35,404 nucleotides of DNA, from NCBI GenBank assembly GCA_947627425.1, contig CANQVZ010000020.1, forward strand, positions 1 through 35,404. Direction: 5' to 3'. This document shows positions 1-6,808 of this stretch, piece by piece. The first letter of the stretch is position 1; each line of letters starts with the position of its first letter. Origin of the DNA: an uncultured Clostridia bacterium (GTDB lineage: Bacteria > Bacillota > Clostridia > Lachnospirales > CAG-274). The translations under genes were made by a program, and so were the position numbers. Under the pieces are notes generated by a model. It was given only the letters and a program-made list of their open reading frames with translations. It did not search any database and was not told the DNA's origin.

Positions 1-301
1 GGACATCATATACGCTGCGGCGCTTCTGCACGACATAGGCAGATCGGACAGCGACAGCACACACAGACAGGACAGCGTTGCGCCCGCAGAGAAGATACTC
101 TCCGCCTGCGGCTACGGCATAGCCGAGATATACGAGATAACCTCAGCCATACTTTCTCACGGCTCCGCGCCGACGGAGCTTAAAACCCTCAGCGATGTCA
201 TAGGCAGGGCGGACAAGCTTTCAAGGCTCTGCTTTGACTGCTCCGCAAGGGGAGAATGCTATTGGCAGGAGGAAAGCCGAAACAAGGACATAACCTACTA
301 G
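1..301 (+). CDS. HD-domain protein of the folate cluster, C-terminal part
   Basis: Only the C-terminal ~99 codons are present; the reading frame runs in from before base 1 (first full codon at base 2) and stops at TAG 299-301. The visible LLHDIGRSD stretch is a metal-binding HD motif of the HD phosphohydrolase superfamily. A later C-x2-C-x5-C pattern (CFDCSARGEC) may bind metal. The stop is 8 nt before the folP ATG, and the folP ribosome binding site overlaps it, so the genes are probably co-transcribed. HD proteins are commonly found between folE and folP in Clostridia. A hydrolase role in or beside folate synthesis is inferred from position; the substrate is not known from the sequence. Confidence 0.75.
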   Translation, partial: DIIYAAALLHDIGRSDSDSTHRQDSVAPAEKILSACGYGIAEIYEITSAILSHGSAPTELKTLSDVIGRADKLSRLCFDCSARGECYWQEESRNKDITY

Positions 302-309
302 GAGGAGCT

Positions 310-1113
310 ATGAAAATAGGCAATAGGGAATTTCGGGAAAGAACATATATTATGGGCATATTGAATGTAACTCCCGACAGCTTCAGCGACGGGGGCAGGC
401 ATAACAGCCTTGACGGCGCTCTTTGGCATGCCGAAAAAATGCTTGACGAGGGCGCGGATATCATAGATGTGGGAGGTGAGTCCACACGCCCCGGCTATAT
501 TGCCGTAAGTGATGACGAGGAAATTTCAAGGACAGCGCCCGTTATTGAAAAAATAAAGCAAAGCTTTGATATCCCCGTTTCCATAGATACCTATAAGCAC
601 AGTGTTGCGGAGGCGGCTCTTAGTGCGGGTGCCGATATGGTAAACGACATATGGGGCTTTAAATATGACGGCAAAATGGCTGAAACCGCGGCAAAACACA
701 ATGTCCCCTGCTGTCTTATGCACAACCGAAAAGAGGCGGTGTATTCCGACTTTTTGAACGATGTGTTCTCCGATTTGAGCGAAAGCATTAAAATCGCCGA
801 GGAGCACGGCATAGATAGGGCAAATATAATTATAGATCCCGGAGTGGGCTTTGCCAAGAGCTATGAACAGAATATAGAAATAATAAAAAATATGCATATT
901 TTGGATAAGCTGGGCTGTCCTCTCCTTTTGGGCGCTTCAAGAAAGTCCGTCATAGGTCTTACTCTCGACCTTCCCGTTGAGGAAAGACTGGAGGGCACGC
1001 TTGCGCTCAGCGTTATTGCGGCGCTTAAGGGCGCGCTCTTTGTGAGAGTACACGATATAAAGGAAAACAAAAGAGCCGTTCTTATGGCTGAAAAAATAAT
1101 AGGCAGGTGGTAG
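310..1113 (+). CDS. folP: Dihydropteroate synthase
   Basis: FolP joins p-aminobenzoate to dihydropterin pyrophosphate to make dihydropteroate in the cytoplasm; it is the sulfonamide target. The 267-residue protein shows the family motifs in order: MGILNVTPDSFSDGG near the N-terminus, DVGGESTRPG, DIWG, the IIDPGVGFAKS loop, LLGASRKS and a C-terminal RVHD. The length is normal for the family. I chose ATG 310 because GGAGGAGC lies just upstream; a longer frame opens at 256, but its first 18 codons overlap the preceding HD gene and have no good ribosome binding site. It is followed within 2 nt by folB-folK, which gives a compact folate operon. Confidence 0.96.
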   Translation: MKIGNREFRERTYIMGILNVTPDSFSDGGRHNSLDGALWHAEKMLDEGADIIDVGGESTRPGYIAVSDDEEISRTAPVIEKIKQSFDIPVSIDTYKHSVAEAALSAGADMVNDIWGFKYDGKMAETAAKHNVPCCLMHNRKEAVYSDFLNDVFSDLSESIKIAEEHGIDRANIIIDPGVGFAKSYEQNIEIIKNMHILDKLGCPLLLGASRKSVIGLTLDLPVEERLEGTLALSVIAALKGALFVRVHDIKENKRAVLMAEKIIGRW

Positions 1114-1115
1114 AA

Positions 1116-1937
1116 ATGGGCAAGGTGATAATAAAAAAGCTGGACTGCTTTGGCAGACACGGAGTTTTGAAGGAGGAAAACGTACTCGGTCAGCGCTTTT
1201 TCGTAAGCTGTGAGCTTGAGACCTCCTTTGAAAGAGTATCCGAAAGCGACGACATAAAGCAGGCGGTGAACTATGCGCAGGCAGCCGAGCTTATTACGGC
1301 TTTTGTGAGGGACAATACATTCAAGCTTATAGAGACCCTTGCCGACAGGCTTGCCTTCAAGCTGCTCACGACATTTGACATAAACGCCGCCGTTGTTACG
1401 GTCGAAAAGCCGTCCGCACCCATAGGACTTCCCCTTGAAACAGTGGGCGTTACCGCTGAAAAGAGATGGGAAAGGATATATCTTTCTATAGGCTCCAACA
1501 TGGGGGATAAAAGGGCAAATATGGACTTTGCCGTTGAAAGGCTTTCAGCCGATGAGGGCATAAGGCTTGTAAGGACATCAGGATATATAGAAACGGAGCC
1601 CTACGGCAATGAAAATCAGGACAGCTTTTTAAATGCCTGCATAGAGGCAAATACGCTTTATTCGCCTCATAAGCTGCTTGAAGTTATAAACGGCATAGAG
1701 GCTGAAGCGGGCAGAAAAAGAGAAGCGCGCTGGGGTCCCAGAACTCTCGATATAGACATAATTTTTTACGGCGACAGAGTTATATATGACGATAAGCTCA
1801 TAATACCGCATATAGATATGCATAACCGTGCCTTTGTGCTTGAACCCCTCTGCGCAATAAATCCCTACGCCATAGATCCCCTCACGGGCGAAACCGCAGA
1901 AAAACTGCTCGAAAAGCTCAAAGCGGGAAAGCAATAA
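1116..1937 (+). CDS. folBK: Bifunctional dihydroneopterin aldolase / HPPK (FolB-FolK fusion)
   Basis: One 273-residue chain carries two consecutive folate enzymes. Residues ~1-115 are FolB (KLDCFGRHGVLKEEN start, LIETLADRLA helix), which cleaves dihydroneopterin to 6-hydroxymethyl-dihydropterin. Residues ~120-273 are FolK (YLSIGSNMGDKRAN, then RWGPRTLDIDIIFYG), which pyrophosphorylates that product for FolP. ATG 1116 is preceded by AGGTGG at a good distance. A GTG at 1107 is in frame but overlaps the folP stop and has a poorer site. The last codons of folP supply the ribosome binding site, so translation is probably coupled. FolB-FolK fusions are known in Firmicutes. A strong hairpin follows the gene. 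Confidence 0.95.
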   Translation: MGKVIIKKLDCFGRHGVLKEENVLGQRFFVSCELETSFERVSESDDIKQAVNYAQAAELITAFVRDNTFKLIETLADRLAFKLLTTFDINAAVVTVEKPSAPIGLPLETVGVTAEKRWERIYLSIGSNMGDKRANMDFAVERLSADEGIRLVRTSGYIETEPYGNENQDSFLNACIEANTLYSPHKLLEVINGIEAEAGRKREARWGPRTLDIDIIFYGDRVIYDDKLIIPHIDMHNRAFVLEPLCAINPYAIDPLTGETAEKLLEKLKAGKQ

Positions 1938-1958
1938 TAACACACCGAAATCAATCGT

Positions 1959-1997
1959 AAAATACCCGATAAGGAGTATATCCTTGTCGGGTATTTT
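1959..1997. terminator. Strong bidirectional hairpin terminator
   Basis: AAAATACCCGA pairs with TCGGGTATTTT, and the inner AAGGA/TCCTT extends this to an almost unbroken ~17 bp stem with a GTATA loop. A-rich and T-rich flanks let it work for the folate operon (+) and for the antitoxin gene ending at 2009 (-). Confidence 0.85.
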
Positions 1998-2008
1998 CAA
2001 ATTACATT

Positions 2009-2296
2009 TTATTTTTTTGTATTAAGAGGCACAATAGAAATAGTATATCCCAGGGGATTAAGTATTCTGAACAAGGTATCTATCTGCGGTGTTGTTTTCA
2101 TGCTTTCGAGCCTTGCTATTGCAGGTTGTTTTACACCGCTTATTTCTGCCAATTCTCTTTGAGATAATCCCTTTTCCTCTCTTGCTTCTATTATTTTTCC
2201 TATCAATTCTATTTCAAAATTAATTTTTTCTTTCTCGGCAGAGGATACTCTTTCTTCATCATTCATGTATTCAGAAAAAGACTTTACATTTTTCAT
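2009..2296 (-). CDS. XRE-family antitoxin (HigA-like)
   Basis: A 95-residue protein with a helix-turn-helix of the Cro/C1 type at residues ~38-65 (EKGLSQRELAEISGVKQPAIARLE), followed by a short hydrophobic C-terminal strand (GYTISIVPL). Its ATG overlaps the toxin stop by 4 nt, in the toxin-first order of HigBA systems. By family knowledge the protein should bind and neutralise the toxin and repress the shared promoter, where a dyad is visible at 2686-2703. The N-terminal ~35 residues are acidic and lysine-rich, which would suit a toxin-wrapping segment, but that is inference. Confidence 0.85.
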   Translation of the reverse strand: MKNVKSFSEYMNDEERVSSAEKEKINFEIELIGKIIEAREEKGLSQRELAEISGVKQPAIARLESMKTTPQIDTLFRILNPLGYTISIVPLNTKK

Positions 2297-2664
2297 ATAT
2301 CTTCATTCCTTTCCAAAAAATCTTTAAGATTATTTTTTGCCTTGGATATTTCCTTTGGCGGTGTTTTTTGCGATTTCTTTATAAAAAAGTGAAGTAAAAC
2401 AAATTTATTATCTTTCCAATAAAAGAAAAATATTCTGTTGCTTAACGGTCTCAATTCCCATATATCATTTTCAATATGCTTCACATAAGGCTTGCCCAGT
2501 CTTGTTCCATAGCGCTCTAAAGCGCCTATGTATGTAAGTATTTTTTCTCTGTTGATTCTGTCGGTTTTGCTTGTTTTGGCTTTTGTCTGCAACTCATCAA
2601 GATAATCTACAATTTCGGATTTTCCATGCCTATCATAATAGAATAATACTTCAAACAATATCAA
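2293..2664 (-). CDS. RelE/HigB-like toxin (phage Gp49-like family)
   Basis: A 123-residue basic protein of the Gp49-like/HigB branch of the RelE superfamily. The diagnostic segment is WELRPLSNRIFFFYWKDNKF, then LLHFFIKKSQKTPPKEI and a C-terminal helix of alternating K/E residues. Such toxins usually cleave mRNA on the ribosome. The best start is TTG 2664, preceded by GAGGG; no in-frame ATG lies near. The antitoxin overlaps its stop by 4 nt. Family assignment is fairly secure; the cleavage activity itself is inferred. Confidence 0.83.
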   Translation of the reverse strand: MILFEVLFYYDRHGKSEIVDYLDELQTKAKTSKTDRINREKILTYIGALERYGTRLGKPYVKHIENDIWELRPLSNRIFFFYWKDNKFVLLHFFIKKSQKTPPKEISKAKNNLKDFLERNEDI

Positions 2665-2683
2665 CTCACCCTCTTTCTATTTT

Positions 2684-2712
2684 ATGATAACATATTTGTT
2701 ATCGTTAGTCAA
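2684..2712 (-). promoter_or_regulatory. Toxin-antitoxin promoter with internal operator dyad
   Basis: Read on the minus strand, TTGACT (2712-2707) and TATCAT (2689-2684) are 17 nt apart. The spacer contains the inverted repeat GATAACA-4-TGTTATC (2686-2703), which reaches into the -10. A repressor bound there would block the polymerase, as expected of HigA-type autoregulation. Confidence 0.7.
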
Positions 2713-2742
2713 TATTTTTGTTGATAACCGTTTTCATAAAAA

Positions 2743-2770
2743 TATCCCAACAGCTTACACTATTGGGATA
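2743..2770. repeat. Short inverted repeat in the intergenic region
   Basis: TATCCCAA (2743-2750) and TTGGGATA (2763-2770) form an 8 bp stem with a 12 nt loop. It lies between the toxin promoter and the 3' end of the ASCH gene. Role unknown; there is no clear T-run, so a terminator is doubtful. Confidence 0.35.
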
Positions 2771-2884
2771 GGCAATGTTTATTTGAATTAATAAAATCCG
2801 TTATTAAACAGGAAGCTATCTTTTTACTCCTCGTATTGATCCCCTGCACATTTTCCGACCATATATTGTTCATATTATTCTCCG

Positions 2885-3244
2885 TTAAATCCCAATTTGT
2901 CCCTGCAAAGCTATCTCTATCCCAACTACACCGTATTTTTCCTGCTCTTCTTTTGTATAGTATTTATCCATATCATCGGGAGATGCCGTATCAATATCTT
3001 CTTTTGTATACCCGCATTTCAAAAGAGGCAGCTCACGGTACAGAGCTTTAAAGGAATCAAAAATATACAGCTCAACTACCTTCACTTCGATCGTTTCGAG
3101 AGGCTCGTCGCTGTTTTTGAATATGATAGTATCTCCCGCTTTGATTTTTCGCCTTTTGCTGTCGTATAAACGCAATTCGATCGTCTTATTTCCGCTGCGT
3201 ATCATATTGAATGGGGAGGGCATAAGGCTCATTGTATGTACCAT
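2885..3244 (-). CDS. ASCH-domain protein (PUA-like RNA-binding fold)
   Basis: The 119-residue protein starts with the ASCH pattern: a PF..I..G.KTIELRLYD segment (residues ~10-30), then IKAGDTIIF (residues ~36-44), and ends with YYTKEEQEKYGVVGIEI. ASCH proteins have a small beta-barrel related to PUA/EVE domains and are thought to bind RNA or modified nucleotides; some are nucleases. The exact role here is unknown. A near-consensus promoter lies directly upstream. It is a single-gene unit next to the toxin-antitoxin pair, but nothing ties them functionally. Confidence 0.8.
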   Translation of the reverse strand: MVHTMSLMPSPFNMIRSGNKTIELRLYDSKRRKIKAGDTIIFKNSDEPLETIEVKVVELYIFDSFKALYRELPLLKCGYTKEDIDTASPDDMDKYYTKEEQEKYGVVGIEIALQGQIGI

Positions 3245-3285
3245 TTTTCTGTTTTCCTCTCTTATTTGTTTTTACATTTCGATTC

Positions 3286-3314
3286 ATTATACCACACAAA
3301 ACGCGCCATTTCAA
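3286..3314 (-). promoter_or_regulatory. Promoter of the ASCH gene
   Basis: On the minus strand TTGAAA (3314-3309) and a perfect TATAAT (3291-3286) are 17 nt apart, about 42 nt upstream of the start codon. Confidence 0.75.
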
Positions 3315-3342
3315 CTCCACAAAGCCGTTCTCATTTTTTTAG

Positions 3343-3371
3343 TTGAAAACAAGCCTCTTTTATAGTAAAAT
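3343..3371 (+). promoter_or_regulatory. Promoter of the small membrane protein gene
   Basis: TTGAAA (3343-3348), a 17 nt spacer and TAAAAT (3366-3371). The -10 lies in the 11-mer TATAGTAAAAT, which recurs in two other promoters of the window. Confidence 0.7.
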
Positions 3372-3408
3372 TATTTTAGCGGAACGCTTTATAAAGGGGG
3401 CTTTCAAA

Positions 3409-3762
3409 ATGGAGAAAACAATATTGAAAATAACGGCGCTTGCCCGTGAGATAGCCGACTCAAAGGACAGCGAAAGAGCGTCCGAAAACATAGATTACAT
3501 AAAAAGCTGGCTTGCCCGTTTTCAGCACGAAAGGCTTATTCATCTTATAGTTACGGTCGCCTTTTCGCTCATAGCCATGGGCTGCGTGCTTTATATAAAT
3601 GTGTGCTTTTCAATACCCTTGGGTATACTCACTTTGATATTTGTGATAATGAGCATAGCCTACATAAGGCATTATTACATACTTGAAAACAATGTGCAGA
3701 AGCTTTATTTCCTCGTAGATGAGCTTGAAAGGCTTGTCAAGAGCAAAAACGACTTGGAATAA
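3409..3762 (+). CDS. Small membrane protein with two TM helices, unknown function
   Basis: A 117-residue protein I do not recognise. A soluble, charged N-terminal part (~1-45) precedes two hydrophobic helices (~47-68, LIHLIVTVAFSLIAMG; and ~71-90, IPLGILTLIFVIMSIAYI) and an amphipathic, leucine-rich C-terminal helix (VQKLYFLVDELERLV) that could form a coiled coil. Start ATG 3409 follows AAAGGGGG; an in-frame upstream start at 3343 falls inside the promoter and is rejected. Both tails would face the same side, probably the cytoplasm. It is a monocistronic unit ending before the rplM promoter. Confidence 0.75.
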   Translation: MEKTILKITALAREIADSKDSERASENIDYIKSWLARFQHERLIHLIVTVAFSLIAMGCVLYINVCFSIPLGILTLIFVIMSIAYIRHYYILENNVQKLYFLVDELERLVKSKNDLE

Positions 3763-3814
3763 TGTCTTTGATGTAAATTTTTATAAAAAATTCAATGTTT
3801 TATCAAAAAATTTC

Positions 3815-3843
3815 TTGACAACCCCGCGCATATATAGTAAAAT
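3815..3843 (+). promoter_or_regulatory. Promoter of rplM-rpsI
   Basis: Perfect TTGACA (3815-3820), a 17 nt spacer and TAAAAT (3838-3843), within TATAGTAAAAT. The strength fits a ribosomal protein operon. Confidence 0.85.
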
Positions 3844-3849
3844 AACTAT

Positions 3850-3984
3850 GTTTGAATATTGGCTGACTGTGCTAGCCCCGCATTTGGTCGGTATTTTGTT
3901 GTCAAAGCTCTTTTTTCGGACATTTTGGAGTGATGACGGTTTTCTGAAAATGAAGTAGTTTATTTAATGTAAGGAGATTTTCTA
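3850..3984 (+). promoter_or_regulatory. Long 5' leader of rplM, possible ribosomal-protein autoregulatory element
   Basis: About 135 nt separate the likely transcription start from the rplM ATG. The leader can fold locally (GGCT 3861-3864 with AGCC 3874-3877; CCG 3878-3880 with CGG 3889-3891). An L13-binding leader before rplM-rpsI is known in Firmicutes (Rfam L13_leader). I cannot confirm the match by eye, so the identity is inferred from position. Confidence 0.4.
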
Positions 3985-4422
3985 ATGAGAACAACATTTA
4001 TAGCTAAAAAAGCTGAAATAGAAAGAAAATGGTATGTTGTTGATGCGGAAGGTCAGACACTCGGTCGTCTTGCATCACAGGTGGCAGCCGTTCTTAAGGG
4101 CAAGAATAAGCCCATATATACACCTCATCTTGACACAGGCGATTATGTTATCGTTATCAATGCCGATAAGATCGCCGTTACAGGCAAGAAGCTCGATCAG
4201 AAGCTCTATAGGAGACATTCCGATTACACAGGAGGCTTCAAGGAGACTAACTTAAAGGAAATGATGCAGAAGAAGCCCGAGCAGGTTATCAAGCACGCCG
4301 TTAAGGGTATGCTCCCCAAGAACACTCTTGGCAAGGATATGCTCAAGAAGTTACACGTTTACGCAGGCGCAGAGCATAAGCACGAGGCTCAGAAGCCCGA
4401 AGTATTAGAGCTTAAGTATTGA
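3985..4422 (+). CDS. rplM: 50S ribosomal protein L13
   Basis: L13 is an early assembly protein of the large ribosomal subunit. The 145-residue chain is of standard length and shows the family landmarks: [17 protein letters not shown] near the N-terminus, [29 protein letters not shown] and the [19 protein letters not shown] segment. ATG 3985 follows AAGGAGA. The codons are biased (AAG for Lys, ATC more often than in neighbours), as in highly expressed genes. rpsI follows after 17 nt in the usual rplM-rpsI operon. Confidence 0.99.
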   Translation: MRTTFIAKKAEIERKWYVVDAEGQTLGRLASQVAAVLKGKNKPIYTPHLDTGDYVIVINADKIAVTGKKLDQKLYRRHSDYTGGFKETNLKEMMQKKPEQVIKHAVKGMLPKNTLGKDMLKKLHVYAGAEHKHEAQKPEVLELKY

Positions 4423-4439
4423 TTTAAGGAGGTTTAATC

Positions 4440-4832
4440 ATGGCAGACGCTAGATATTACGGTACAGGCAGAAGAAAAAGCTCTGTTGCAAGAGTTTATC
4501 TTGTTCCCGGTACAGGAAAGATTACAATAAACAAAAAGGACATAGAGGAATACTTTGGTCTTGAAACATTAAAGCTCATCGTAAGACAGCCCCTTGAGAC
4601 CACAGGCACAACAACTAAGTTTGATGTACTTGTAAATGTTCATGGCGGCGGCACCACAGGTCAGGCAGGCGCAATAAGACACGGCATCTCAAGAGCATTG
4701 CTCGAGGCTGACGATGACTTCAGACTTCCTTTAAAGCAGGCAGGCTTCTTAACAAGAGACCCCAGAATGAAGGAAAGAAAGAAGTACGGCTTAAAGGCAG
4801 CTCGTCGCGCTCCCCAGTTCTCAAAGAGATAA
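4440..4832 (+). CDS. rpsI: 30S ribosomal protein S9
   Basis: S9 belongs to the head of the small subunit; its C-terminal tail reaches the P-site tRNA. The 130-residue protein shows [41 protein letters not shown], the [14 protein letters not shown] loop and the conserved SKR C-terminus. AAGGAGG precedes ATG 4440. The last 13 bases of the gene are the left copy of the direct repeat that bounds an integrated element; the encoded C-terminus is kept intact, as is typical of elements that target the 3' end of an essential gene. Confidence 0.99.
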   Translation: MADARYYGTGRRKSSVARVYLVPGTGKITINKKDIEEYFGLETLKLIVRQPLETTGTTTKFDVLVNVHGGGTTGQAGAIRHGISRALLEADDDFRLPLKQAGFLTRDPRMKERKKYGLKAARRAPQFSKR

Positions 4833-4833
4833 T
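4820..4833. repeat. attL core of the rpsI-integrated element
   Basis: CTCAAAGAGATAAT spans the end and stop codon of rpsI and recurs exactly at 9706-9719. With flanks, 19 of 21 bases match (4816-4836 against 9702-9722). The copies are direct repeats ~4.89 kb apart, and the integrase lies just inside the right copy. Confidence 0.82.
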
Positions 4834-4839
4834 TATCTT

Positions 4840-4874
4840 AAAGGAAAAACCGTGTATTTATGCGGTTTTTCTTT
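4840..4874 (+). terminator. Terminator behind rpsI, brought by the element
   Basis: AAAGGAAAAACCG (4840-4852) pairs with CGGTTTTTCTTT (4863-4874) with one bulged G; loop TGTATTTATG. It lies inside the left end of the element, just after attL, so it now ends the rplM-rpsI transcript. Confidence 0.78.
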
Positions 4875-4887
4875 GCTTTTATCTCAA

Positions 4888-4913
4888 ATTTGATGTTTAT
4901 TTGATGTTTATTG
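4888..4913. repeat. Left tandem repeats, candidate integrase arm-type sites
   Basis: Two tandem copies of TTGATGTTTAT sit 55 bp inside attL. The same double motif, in the same orientation, lies at 9564-9590 near the other end. Integrases with an N-terminal arm-binding domain, like the one here, use such repeated arm sites. Confidence 0.6.
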
Positions 4914-5017
4914 CTTAAAAAATCGCTATTTTTGCAATTATGATAGATATACTAATCAATCATATTATAAATTTATGACAGTATAAGGCTAAAATATACA
5001 TATGCCTTTAAAATCAA

Positions 5018-5100
5018 CAGAAACGCCCTGTATTGCGTTTTTAGCTTTTAAAGTGTAATATACACTAAATAGCTTTAAAATCGCTTATACGGCGTTTCTG
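5018..5100. repeat. Large inverted repeat, possible replication origin or structured RNA
   Basis: CAGAAACGCC (5018-5027) and GGCGTTTCTG (5091-5100) are a perfect 10 bp inverted repeat. Between them is a nested hairpin AGTGTA-ATA-TACACT (5052-5066). The remaining 4875-5150 shows no gene. As the element encodes a HUH Rep, a rolling-circle origin is one possibility; a terminator or small RNA is another. Confidence 0.5.
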
Positions 5101-5150
5101 TGCATTTTTAGAGGTATTTTTTGCTAGTATGCTATAATCATTAAATGAGC

Positions 5151-5828
5151 TTATATATTAAGATTGATACTGTCAAAAGTATGTTGTATTGATAACGGTA
5201 TATCGGCTCTTTGTAATTTTGCTAGTTCCGTTCCTCTGCCTATTTTATTTATTAGCTCGGCTGTGGGAGGAAAGTTCTCATCTCCAAAAGATGATACATA
5301 TAAATCACTGTTTTTAAAATCAACAGATGTTCTATCAAGCATTTCTAATGCGTCTTTAGCAAACATTAAATATATTTCAAGTTGCTCTTTAGGCTTTGGT
5401 ACTTCTATAAAAGCATATTTATTTATACCTTTGTTGTCTATGCCCTCTTGCTTAATAAAATTATCTATTGCAGATAACATAGTATAGTTTTGAGAATTTT
5501 TATATTTTTCAACTAACCCTGCTAACTGTTCGGGTGTAGGCTTTAATATGGGATTTGATAAAATCTGTATATCAGATGTTATGCTTGCACTATCAAGATA
5601 ATTTGCACAACTAAGAAAGCCTTTTACTTTGTCAAATATACCCTTTATTAACTGCTTGTTTTGTGTAAGTTTTTCTGTGCGTTCGTTTAATAGCTCTTTG
5701 TTTCTTTGTTCAGCTATTTCAGATGAATAGTAAGAGTTATTTGTCTTTATTTGTTTTTCCTGTTCTGAACAGTAATTATAAAATGATTTTACTATGTCTT
5801 TAATTTGCTCTATGTATGTGTTTGTCAT
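5151..5828 (-). CDS. Phage-like protein of unknown function
   Basis: A 225-residue soluble protein rich in Lys, Glu and Asn, with a long helical N-terminal half (residues ~1-75, heptad-like, with EQIKDIVKSFYNYCSEQEKQ) and a C-terminal half containing TPEQLAGLVEKYKNSQNYTMLSAIDNF. The general look recalls accessory proteins encoded near head genes of Clostridia siphophages, but I do not recognise a named family. AAAGGTG precedes ATG 5828. It is the last gene of the minus-strand set and starts 7 nt after the preceding 58-residue gene, so both are probably translated from one transcript. No signal peptide or membrane segment. Confidence 0.7.
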   Translation of the reverse strand: MTNTYIEQIKDIVKSFYNYCSEQEKQIKTNNSYYSSEIAEQRNKELLNERTEKLTQNKQLIKGIFDKVKGFLSCANYLDSASITSDIQILSNPILKPTPEQLAGLVEKYKNSQNYTMLSAIDNFIKQEGIDNKGINKYAFIEVPKPKEQLEIYLMFAKDALEMLDRTSVDFKNSDLYVSSFGDENFPPTAELINKIGRGTELAKLQRADIPLSIQHTFDSINLNI

Positions 5829-5835
5829 AATTATA

Positions 5836-6012
5836 TCACCTTTCTTTTATTTTTCTTATGTTTTTTCCGTCATAGATATTATGAATAACCCAGAAAATTT
5901 TATCGTTTTCGTCTAAAAGAGTTATTTTTAATTCAAACTTTTTTGGCGTTGCCTTTTTTTCAAGGTTCTTTAACCGAACCTCTATTGTTTTGATACTTGA
6001 TATAATAATCAC
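5836..6012 (-). CDS. Small hypothetical protein of the element (58 residues)
   Basis: An open frame of 58 residues closes the gap between two element genes. It ends 7 nt before the 225-residue gene. The middle reads KKFELKITLLDENDKIFWVI, compatible with a small beta-rich protein, and the tail is basic. The upstream sequence CGAGGTGATT is a near-perfect anti-16S match, but the GTG used as the start here is part of it; the true start could be the following ATT or ATA codon at 6009 or 6003. Function unknown. Confidence 0.55.
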   Translation of the reverse strand: MIIISSIKTIEVRLKNLEKKATPKKFELKITLLDENDKIFWVIHNIYDGKNIRKIKER

Positions 6013-6047
6013 CTCGTTGTTAAATTCTATTAAAAACTATTAAACTT

Positions 6048-6407
6048 TTAGTTATTTTCCATTTGCTTTTCAAGTGTTTCAAGCCTGTTAAGTATATCCT
6101 TTTTGTCTATAAACCTTTCACAAAAGGCTAATATTGTTTTGGCTGCCGTTAGCTTTGTCATTTCGTTTTCGCTTTCTAAAAGCTCTGATAAAGTATTGGC
6201 TGCCTTTGATGAATTGTTTAAAAGATTTGTCAATGTTGTATCTAAAATATCTTGACGGATTCTATTTAGCTTTTCTTGTAGTCCACCTTTTTTTAACCTG
6301 TAACAAAGTGTTTGTTTGGTTATTTTAAGTTGTTTGGCTGCCTCTGTGGCAGACGGGGAAATAAGTATTGCAGAAAGTATTTGCTCATCTGTTACTTTTT
6401 TTCTCAT
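6048..6407 (-). CDS. Helix-turn-helix protein, phage phBC6A51-like
   Basis: The 119-residue protein begins with a helix-turn-helix (residues ~5-35, EAAKQLKITKQTLCYRLKKG), continues in a long helix (QEKLNRIRQDILDTTLTNLLNN) and ends in an acidic/basic coiled-coil-like segment (LNRLETLEKQMENN). This layout fits phage HTH proteins of the phBC6A51 type, some of which are annotated as small terminase-like. Here it may bind element or helper DNA; packaging is only a speculation. Its ATG overlaps the stop of the upstream 95-residue gene in a TAATG junction, so the two are translationally coupled. Confidence 0.7.
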   Translation of the reverse strand: MRKKVTDEQILSAILISPSATEAAKQLKITKQTLCYRLKKGGLQEKLNRIRQDILDTTLTNLLNNSSKAANTLSELLESENEMTKLTAAKTILAFCERFIDKKDILNRLETLEKQMENN

Positions 6408-6694
6408 TAGCTCACCGCCTTAATTTTTTCAAAGTCTATATTTGGAAAATCTATTGAAAGCCAACTTGTAAAAAATACTGCGTCCTCAATAGGGATATTG
6501 AATTGTTTGCTCGATATTGCTTTTATTCCGTTTCTCTCAATATTGTTTTGTTTTATAATTATAAACTTGGATAATTTTAGATTATCTATGCGTATAACTT
6601 TGATTATAGATTGATTTGAAAAAGCTAAAGACGCTTTTAAGTGTTCATACGCTATAAAAGCGTATTCCTCTTGCCTTAATTCTTTTAAATTCAT
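6407..6694 (-). CDS. Hypothetical element protein (95 residues)
   Basis: I do not recognise this protein. It is soluble and mixed alpha/beta in appearance, opens with MNLKELRQEEYAFIAYEHLK and contains IKVIRIDNLKLSKFIIIKQN. A strong GGAGG stands before ATG 6694 and a candidate promoter lies 30 nt upstream, so it is the first gene of a four-gene minus-strand transcript (95, 119, 58 and 225 residues). Its stop shares one base with the next ATG. Confidence 0.7.
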   Translation of the reverse strand: MNLKELRQEEYAFIAYEHLKASLAFSNQSIIKVIRIDNLKLSKFIIIKQNNIERNGIKAISSKQFNIPIEDAVFFTSWLSIDFPNIDFEKIKAVS

Positions 6695-6723
6695 ATACTC
6701 GCCTCCAGTTTGCTATATAAGCT

Positions 6724-6752
6724 ATTATATATATATATATAATATAATACAA
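6724..6752 (-). promoter_or_regulatory. Candidate promoter of the small-gene operon
   Basis: On the minus strand TTGTAT (6752-6747) and TATAAT (6729-6724) are 17 nt apart. The region is a run of alternating A and T, so a chance match is possible. A small inverted repeat AAGTGC/GCACTT (6789-6807) separates it from the rep gene. Confidence 0.45.
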
Positions 6753-6808
6753 CCCTGCTTTTTATAAATTTGTTAAAACTAGCATTATAAGTGCGTTTAA
6801 AGCACTTT

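Noticed and set aside
256..309. N-terminal extension of folP from an earlier in-frame start
   Set aside because: It overlaps the end of the HD gene in another frame, lacks a ribosome binding site and is not family-like; GGAGGAGC before ATG 310 decides the start.
3719..3958. A 79-codon open frame before rplM
   Set aside because: It crosses the rplM promoter and leader, has no ribosome binding site and looks unlike a protein.
5131..5140. A TATAAT on the plus strand at 5133-5138, with TGC before it, as a promoter
   Set aside because: There is no good -35 and no plus-strand gene downstream; A/T-rich context makes chance likely.
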